From: Monodelphis domestica | Taxonomy: Eukaryota; Chordata; Mammalia; Didelphimorphia; Didelphidae | DNA: 64,000 nucleotides | NCBI RefSeq assembly: GCF_027887165.1 | Contig: NC_077232.1 | Location: 7,525,391-7,589,390, forward strand | Direction: 5' to 3' | In this document: positions 63,976 to 64,000 of the stretch, in pieces | Layout: the number at the start of each line of letters is the position of its first letter | How positions within the stretch are numbered: position 1 is the stretch's first letter | Translations under genes and position numbers: made by a program | The notes under the pieces: model-generated | The model's database searches: none | What the model was told of the DNA's origin: nothing | What the model saw: the letters and a program-made list of their open reading frames with translations, nothing else

Positions 63976-64000
63976 CCCGAGGCTCTCTTCCCTGGGCCGG

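Larger units (their letters stand above)
62673..64000. other. Right edge, presumed SIPA1 intron
   Basis: No SIPA1 exon found. Contains a GAT/ATG trinucleotide run near 63190-63210 and MIR fragments, one plus at about 63395-63490 and one minus at about 63905-63970. A run of C residues lies near 63867-63880. Confidence 0.5.

Noticed and set aside
60405-64000. Further SIPA1 exons encoding the N-terminal Rap-GAP region
   Set aside because: I looked on the minus strand for the expected motifs (such as MYNNQEAGPAF) and found none, so they must lie beyond the window.

Overview
This window is vertebrate nuclear DNA, almost certainly marsupial. Six genes with canonical GT-AG introns encode close relatives of human 11q13.1 proteins. 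The intergenic and intronic DNA is littered with a tRNA-derived SINE typical of marsupials (5' end like GGCAGCTGGGTGGCTCAG, internal GGTTCAAATC box, 3' tail like AAGGTAAGGGTTTAAAAA), plus older MIR, CR1/L3 and L1 fragments. I cannot name the species. The gene order matches the human OVOL1-AP5B1-RNASEH2C-KAT5-RELA-SIPA1 block, read in the opposite direction.

Layout. 1-4.7 kb is gene-free, repeat-bearing DNA on the 3' side of OVOL1. OVOL1 (minus, 5181-9796) has four coding exons and a GC-rich promoter to about 10.15 kb. 10.2-19.8 kb is intergenic: L1 debris with a nested SINE, a CR1-type LINE end, a 31-bp minisatellite and GC-rich DNA. AP5B1 (plus, 20451-23181) has two exons and RNASEH2C (plus, 24383-25619) has four. 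KAT5 (minus, 26055-36131) has fourteen coding exons and meets RNASEH2C tail to tail, with poly(A) signals about 100 bp apart. 36.2-41.4 kb is a repeat-rich interval between the diverging KAT5 and RELA promoters. RELA (plus, 41723-53060) has eleven coding exons. 53.7-55.9 kb holds a possible unrecognised plus-strand transcription unit. The C-terminal 642 codons of SIPA1 (minus, 56427-60404) follow; its N-terminal exons lie beyond the right edge. 61.8-62.7 kb is a large CCAT-type tetranucleotide array.

Reconstructed protein lengths fit the human orthologues as I remember them: OVOL1 267 aa (human 267), AP5B1 877 (878), KAT5 513 (513), RELA 543 (551), RNASEH2C 142 (164, shorter acidic linker). 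SIPA1 is partial. The genes share no pathway: an epithelial repressor (OVOL1), an endosomal adaptor subunit (AP5B1), an RNase H2 subunit (RNASEH2C), a histone acetyltransferase (KAT5), an NF-kB subunit (RELA) and a Rap GTPase-activating protein (SIPA1). KAT5 and RELA are known to be functionally connected in NF-kB transcription, but the sequence itself does not show this.

I found no previously undescribed system. The points most worth checking are a tandem duplication that copied the end of the OVOL1 reading frame into its 3' UTR, a candidate promoter-exon-intron unit between RELA and SIPA1, family-atypical residues in RNASEH2C and RELA, and a CCGTTA (OVOL-type) site in the OVOL1 promoter. 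Exon borders were assigned by eye from reading frame, splice consensus and remembered protein sequences; no alignment was run.
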